Below are positions 59,803 through 64,000 of a DNA stretch of 64,000 nucleotides, one piece after another. A program made the position numbers and the translations under genes. The stretch is from contig CBFHHY010000010.1 in the NCBI GenBank assembly GCA_965655795.1, positions 1-64,000 of the forward strand, given 5' to 3'. The first letter of the stretch is position 1. Each line of letters opens with the position of its first letter. The DNA comes from TMED14 sp002167805 (lineage in GTDB: Bacteria; Bacteroidota; Bacteroidia; Flavobacteriales; Schleiferiaceae). The notes beneath the pieces are model-generated. The model did not search any database, was not told where the DNA came from, and saw only the letters and a list, made by a program, of their open reading frames with translations.

Positions 59803-61134
59803 ATGAAAAATATTTTACTATTCATTGTATTTAACCTAACGCTTAGCCTCAGTGCCCAAAACAAAATTGAATTTGAAGAATTTGATTTAAAAAATGGTCT
59901 TCACGTAATTCTTCATCAAGATAGAACAACACCTATTGTTGCTGTGACCATGATGTATCACGTAGGCAGTAAGAATGAATATCTAGATCAAACAGGTTTT
60001 GCTCACTTTTTTGAACACTTAACTTTTGAAGGATCTAAAAATATTAAACGTGGCGAATTTGATAATTATGTGAACTCTGCAGGTGGTCAGCTAAATGCCA
60101 ATACCTCACCCGACAGAACTTTTTATTATGAATTGCTTCCCTCGAATCAGCTAGAGCTTGGCTTATGGCTTGAAAGCGAACGTATGCTTCACGCAGAAAT
60201 CGCTCAAATTGGCGTTGACACACAAAGGGAAGTTGTTAAGGAAGAAAAACGTCAGCGTTACAGTAGGCCTTACGCCACTTTTCCTGAAAATATATTTAAA
60301 CGTCTTTACACGAAACACCCCTATAACTGGACTCCAATTGGATCAATGGAACACTTAAATTCAGCGAGCTTAGAAAACTTCATCTCATTTTATGATCGCT
60401 TCTATTCTCCAAATAATGCAACATTAAGCCTTGCTGGAGATTTTGACATTCCTGAAACTAAGGAATTAATAAAGGCATATTTTAATGATATACCAATGGG
60501 GCCTAGTGTAGTTCAGCCTACCATTAAAGAAGATCCTTTAGGAGAGGAAAAAACAGCGATAATATATGATGACATCCAACTGCCTGCAATAATGCTGGGA
60601 TATAGAATGCCTCCAAGGGCGTCTGATGATGCTTACGCACTTCAAATGCTAAGCACGGTACTCAGTGGAGGGGCTTCCTCTAGGATGTATAAGCGGCTAG
60701 TAGATGATGATCAGTCTGCTGCATTTGTTCAGGTATTTCCATTCACTTTAGAGCAAGGAGGTGCTTTTATAACCTTTTCTGTAGCAAATGCCGGAAAGTC
60801 CATAACAGATATGAAGCCTGCAATTGAAGAGGAAATCGATAGATTAAAAAATGAATTGATTTCCGAGAGAGAGTTTGAGAAAATTCAAAATCAAATGGAA
60901 AGTAGTTTTATTCAAAGTAATTCAACCATGGCTGGAATAGCCGAATCTCTAGCAGACTATCACACATTTTATAATGACGCCAATTACATAAATACAGAGA
61001 TCGAGCGCTATCGAAATGTAACTCGTGAGTCTATTCAGCGTGTGGCAAAAAAGTATTTAATTAAAGAAAATCGGGTAGTGCTAAGCTATTTACCAAAAAG
61101 TCAAAAGCCCGAATCTTCAGAAAACAGCAAATAA
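59803..61134 (+). CDS. M16 zinc peptidase (catalytic subunit type)
   Basis: A 443-residue pitrilysin-family peptidase with a signal peptide (to about residue 18, LSAQ). The inverted zinc motif HxxEH is HFFEH (H68, E71, H72); the third ligand lies in the REVVKEEKRQRY block about 75 residues on. It has both M16 halves and acts in the periplasm or at the outer membrane. It is followed after 9 bp by a non-catalytic-type M16 gene, the pattern of heterodimeric processing peptidases. Confidence 0.92.
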   Translation: MKNILLFIVFNLTLSLSAQNKIEFEEFDLKNGLHVILHQDRTTPIVAVTMMYHVGSKNEYLDQTGFAHFFEHLTFEGSKNIKRGEFDNYVNSAGGQLNANTSPDRTFYYELLPSNQLELGLWLESERMLHAEIAQIGVDTQREVVKEEKRQRYSRPYATFPENIFKRLYTKHPYNWTPIGSMEHLNSASLENFISFYDRFYSPNNATLSLAGDFDIPETKELIKAYFNDIPMGPSVVQPTIKEDPLGEEKTAIIYDDIQLPAIMLGYRMPPRASDDAYALQMLSTVLSGGASSRMYKRLVDDDQSAAFVQVFPFTLEQGGAFITFSVANAGKSITDMKPAIEEEIDRLKNELISEREFEKIQNQMESSFIQSNSTMAGIAESLADYHTFYNDANYINTEIERYRNVTRESIQRVAKKYLIKENRVVLSYLPKSQKPESSENSK

Positions 61135-61143
61135 AGTTATCCG

Positions 61144-63237
61144 ATGAAAAAATATATATTCTTATTCACATTAATTTTCTCAACCTTACAGATATCTGCT
61201 CAAACGTTTATTGACAGAACAACAGCGCCGGTTCCTGGTGCCGCGAGAACACCTGAAATCGCATCCTATGAAAGTTTCACTCTGAAAAATGGACTGAAGG
61301 TTTTTGTGGTAGAAAACCACAAACTTCCAAGAATAACTATGAGACTTATTTTAGAAAGAGACCCTATCGTTGAAGGTGATAAAGCTGGTTATGTTCAAAT
61401 TGCTGGAGACCTAATAGGTGCTGGAACTAAATCTAAAACAAAAGCTGAGCTTGATGAAGCTATTGATTTTATGGGTGCTGGTTTTTCGACATCTTCATCT
61501 TCCATTACTGCAAACGGGCTTAGTAAATACACGGATAAACTTTTAAGTATTTTCTCAGATGTTCTATTAAATCCAAGGTTTTCTGAATCTGAATTCTCTA
61601 AGCTTAAAGGTCAAATGATTTCAGGGATAAAATCTTCAGAAGATAATGCCGATGCCATGTCTCAAAAATTGACACAGGCATCCATCTATGGCTTAGAGCA
61701 CCCCTATGGAGAGGTGCTAACTGAGGCTACTGTTAATTCGATAAAACTCGAAGACTGCAAATCATATTGGGAAACATATTTCCGTCCAAACATAGGCTAT
61801 ATGGTCATCATAGGGGATATCACCCTTCAAGATGCCAAAAAGAAAATAAGTAAGACTTTTAAAAAATGGAAAAAGAAACCTGTTCCAAAAGCTAGTTATA
61901 AAAAAACAACACTGCCGAAGTCTTCAAGGGTCTTATTGGTGAACAAGCCTTCAGCGGTCCAGTCCCTAATATGGATTGGAAACGTTATCAATCTAACTCC
62001 TGGGCACCCTGATATCGAGCCGTTGCGAATTGCTAATAAAATATTGGGAGGAGGAGCGTCAGGAAGACTTTTTATTAATATTCGAGAAGACAAAGGGTAT
62101 ACCTATGGCGCTTATTCAAACTTTGGAGTTGATCGGCTTAACAGCACCTTTAGCGCTTCTGCAAAAGTGAGAAATGAAGTTACAGACTCCGCTATTGTTG
62201 AATTTCTTAATGAGTACGAAAAAATCACAACTGAGAAAGTAACAGAGCTGGAACTCAAAGCAGCAAAGTCAAGCTTAAGTGGCTCTTTTGGCCGCTCGCT
62301 AGAAAGCCCTTCAAGCGCAGCTTCTTTCGCTCTGAACATTGCCCGCTATAATTTAGATTCTGACTATTATAACAATTACCTAAATCGAATTGAAAATGTA
62401 ACAGCTAAAGATGTTCTCAGGGTTGCCAAAAAATATATTTCTACTGAAAAAACAACCATTGCGGTTGTTGGAAAAGCTCAAGATATTTCCTCAAAACTAG
62501 AAGCATTCGGGAACATCGAATATTACGATGCCTTTGCCCAGCCTACTTCGGAGCCAGAATTCCTATTTACTCCTGAAAATACGACACTTAAAGATGTTTT
62601 AAGTAATTATTATAAAGCACTGGGCGGTTTAGAAAAACTAAAAAAACTACGTGCTATTTACCAAGAATCATCAATTGAAATTCCAGGAGCCCCTCAAAAA
62701 CTTAGTGTGATAAGAGCTAAAATGGTCCCCAACAAAGTTCTAGAAAAACAAACCATGGGAAGCATGACAATCAATAAAACTTTATACAATAACGGAAAAG
62801 CTGAAAAAGGCGGAATGCGTGGCTCTGGACCTGTTGAAGGTTTAGAACTCCAAGAGTTAATTAATCAGGCTAAATATGTAGTTGGAAAAGTAGGATGGAT
62901 GGATCGTTTAGAAAATTTTAGCTTTGATGGCCAGACCCTGATCAGCGGAAAAGAGGTTTATCAAATTTCAGAAACTTTAGGAGGAATTGGTGGAGATGTA
63001 GAGTCAAAGAAAATTCATTATTTCGATGTGGCATCCGGCCTCATTTATCAAAGTATAGAAAATCAAGAATCACCTCAGGGAAATATTTCAATTACCAGTA
63101 CTGTTTTAGAGTGGGAAGAAATTAATGGTATTAAATTCGAAAAAATTATTGAAACTTCAGCTGGGCCTCAAAAATTTAAAATTACAGTAGACAGTACTCT
63201 ACTTGATGACGATGTAAAAGAGTCCGTATTTAAATAA
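61144..63237 (+). CDS. M16-family protein lacking the zinc motif, with extra C-terminal domain
   Basis: A 697-residue secreted protein (signal peptide to about residue 20, ISAQ). Residues about 45-440 form the M16 halves, but the HxxEH site is replaced (YVQIAGDLIGAGTK), as in the inactive partner subunits; the KGYTYGAYSNF and R/Y-type second-half motif is kept. Residues about 475-697 form an additional domain beginning LSNYYKALGGLEKLKKLRAI, which resembles LolA/outer-membrane lipoprotein-sorting-like folds. It presumably pairs with the upstream peptidase. Confidence 0.88.
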   Translation: MKKYIFLFTLIFSTLQISAQTFIDRTTAPVPGAARTPEIASYESFTLKNGLKVFVVENHKLPRITMRLILERDPIVEGDKAGYVQIAGDLIGAGTKSKTKAELDEAIDFMGAGFSTSSSSITANGLSKYTDKLLSIFSDVLLNPRFSESEFSKLKGQMISGIKSSEDNADAMSQKLTQASIYGLEHPYGEVLTEATVNSIKLEDCKSYWETYFRPNIGYMVIIGDITLQDAKKKISKTFKKWKKKPVPKASYKKTTLPKSSRVLLVNKPSAVQSLIWIGNVINLTPGHPDIEPLRIANKILGGGASGRLFINIREDKGYTYGAYSNFGVDRLNSTFSASAKVRNEVTDSAIVEFLNEYEKITTEKVTELELKAAKSSLSGSFGRSLESPSSAASFALNIARYNLDSDYYNNYLNRIENVTAKDVLRVAKKYISTEKTTIAVVGKAQDISSKLEAFGNIEYYDAFAQPTSEPEFLFTPENTTLKDVLSNYYKALGGLEKLKKLRAIYQESSIEIPGAPQKLSVIRAKMVPNKVLEKQTMGSMTINKTLYNNGKAEKGGMRGSGPVEGLELQELINQAKYVVGKVGWMDRLENFSFDGQTLISGKEVYQISETLGGIGGDVESKKIHYFDVASGLIYQSIENQESPQGNISITSTVLEWEEINGIKFEKIIETSAGPQKFKITVDSTLLDDDVKESVFK

Positions 63238-63260
63238 GTCTGGTTTTTGATCAGGCTTAT
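63233..63260. terminator. hairpin between M16 gene and convergent hydrolase
   Basis: ATAAGTCTG (63234-63242) pairs with CAGGCTTAT (63252-63260), nine pairs including one G-U, around a 9-nt loop. T runs are weak on both strands, so it may be a poor terminator. Confidence 0.4.
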
Positions 63261-63268
63261 ACTCGAGA

Positions 63269-64000
63269 TTACTTTACCACAGTTTGAAATACAAGTTCGC
63301 GAAATCTTTGTGAGGTGTAATCATTTGCAATATTCTGAGTTTGTTTAAATAGTAGTCCGATTATTTTTTCTTCTGGATCTGCAAAATAGATGGTATTAAA
63401 ATACCCTCCCCAAGTCAAAGTTCCTACACTGCCTCTACCCCCTTGATAAAGGTCTTTCTCACTCAGGATTCCTGTTGCTATACCTAGTGACCAATCCTCA
63501 ATTCCCCTTAATTGGTTTTCATATAATAATTCACAGGTCTTCTTCCCTAGAATTTGTTTATTATTCCCATTACCGTCCTGAATCAAAACTCGCAAAAATT
63601 TAGCATAATCTCCAACAGTACTTGATAGCCCTGCTCCACCTGAGAAAAATGTCTTCTCCTCCATTAAGGGATAATCCACATCATATACTTCAGTTTCAAA
63701 AATTTTCCACTCTTGATCATCTCTTGTTAAAACAGGGACCAATCTATTTTGATCTTTTTTAGGCAGATTAAAATAAGTATCATTCATGTCTAGCGGCTTA
63801 AATATTCTCTCGCTTAAAAAATCAGCGAAAGACATTCCTGAGATTTCTTCTACAAGAGAACCAAGGACATCAATCCCAAGACTATAGGTGAATTTGGTAC
63901 CTGGTTCGTGATGCAGTGGCTGTCTTGCTATCTCTTTTGCAGCTTCTTTCATTGTTAAGCTTGGAGAAAAAATATCCATTAAACCATTTTTCCAATAAAT
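63269..64000 (-). CDS. serine hydrolase, class C beta-lactamase fold, 5'-truncated by window edge
   Basis: A serine hydrolase of the beta-lactamase/penicillin-binding-protein-like (PF00144) family. The frame is open to the window edge, and the catalytic SxxK motif lies outside. Visible are the YSL motif (equivalent to YxN) in KFTYSLGIDVLGSLVEEISG, the GGAGLSSTVGDYAKFL block and the final WGGYFNTIYFADPEEKIIGLLFKQ (equivalent to the KTG/HxG region). The ATG at 63979 is internal. Esterase, peptidase or unknown amidase activity is possible; antibiotic resistance is not implied. Confidence 0.85.
   Translation of the reverse strand: MYWKNGLMDIFSPSLTMKEAAKEIARQPLHHEPGTKFTYSLGIDVLGSLVEEISGMSFADFLSERIFKPLDMNDTYFNLPKKDQNRLVPVLTRDDQEWKIFETEVYDVDYPLMEEKTFFSGGAGLSSTVGDYAKFLRVLIQDGNGNNKQILGKKTCELLYENQLRGIEDWSLGIATGILSEKDLYQGGRGSVGTLTWGGYFNTIYFADPEEKIIGLLFKQTQNIANDYTSQRFRELVFQTVVK

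Noticed and set aside
1..64000. CRISPR arrays, rRNA genes, complete insertion sequences, prophage
   Set aside because: No regularly spaced direct repeats of CRISPR length, no rRNA signatures, no transposase or phage structural reading frames were seen.

Overview
The window looks like chromosomal DNA of a marine, low-G+C member of the Bacteroidota, most likely a Flavobacteriia-type bacterium. Evidence: a DTE-type proteorhodopsin, TonB-dependent receptors with Bacteroidota-style architecture, many lipoproteins, almost no Shine-Dalgarno sequences, and promoters with the Bacteroidota -7 box TAnnTTTG. I cannot name the genus. There are no rRNA genes, CRISPR arrays, complete insertion sequences or prophage genes. 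One tRNA (Asn, GTT) is present.

Layout. 1-5.5 kb: end of an RND efflux pump, a short dxs, trpS. 5.5-6.9 kb: proteorhodopsin as a single-gene unit with a long leader and a strong terminator. 6.9-9.3 kb: lipoprotein, ktrA, metB. 9.3-15 kb: gluQ-yicC-like-gmk-nadD-addB-like operon. 14.9-20.6 kb: ribE, M17 aminopeptidase, pdxA, then DUF177-rpmF-accB-accC, where the fabH often found between rpmF and accB is absent. 20.6-24.8 kb: plsC, gatC, SPFH protein, MFS exporter, NfeD-like protein, cold-shock protein. 24.8-36.6 kb: an alpha-glucan module: SLC45-like transporter and a degenerate-Nudix regulator, divergent from pfkA-gapA-sugar kinase-pgmB-GH65 phosphorylase and two GH13 amylase lipoproteins. 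36.6-49.1 kb: housekeeping genes (kbl, addA-like, sodB, lpxH, ZIP, rseP, a stand-alone biotin carrier, a TonB receptor, an S4 protein, a PfkB kinase). 49.2-55.2 kb: tRNA-Asn, small secreted proteins, and a beta-helix lipoprotein plus large TonB receptor. 55.3-58.5 kb: a G+C-richer module of methyltransferase, homogentisate-type prenyltransferase and a phytol kinase/DUF92 fusion. 58.6-64 kb: a SPOR-domain barrel protein, an M16 peptidase pair and a partial serine hydrolase.

Most noteworthy. (1) The 56.2-58.5 kb genes together look like a phytol-salvage and prenylquinone route. Phytol is phosphorylated twice by a fusion of the two plant VTE5/VTE6-type activities, attached to an aromatic head group by a VTE2/HPT-type UbiA enzyme, and possibly methylated. 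Short direct repeats flank the module. (2) The 50-55 kb block carries two unusual regulatory arrays: six TGTTAA-like hexamers at a 10-11 bp period, and a 54-bp dyad of the same hexamer between divergent transcription units. Both resemble the binding geometry of PhoB/OmpR-family regulators. (3) A structured hairpin followed by a T tract on the minus strand beside the dyad could be a small RNA or attenuator. (4) A 20-bp imperfect palindrome overlaps the -7 box of the Nudix regulator gene. (5) At least five genes have a -7-like box ending exactly four bases before the start codon, which suggests leaderless transcription.
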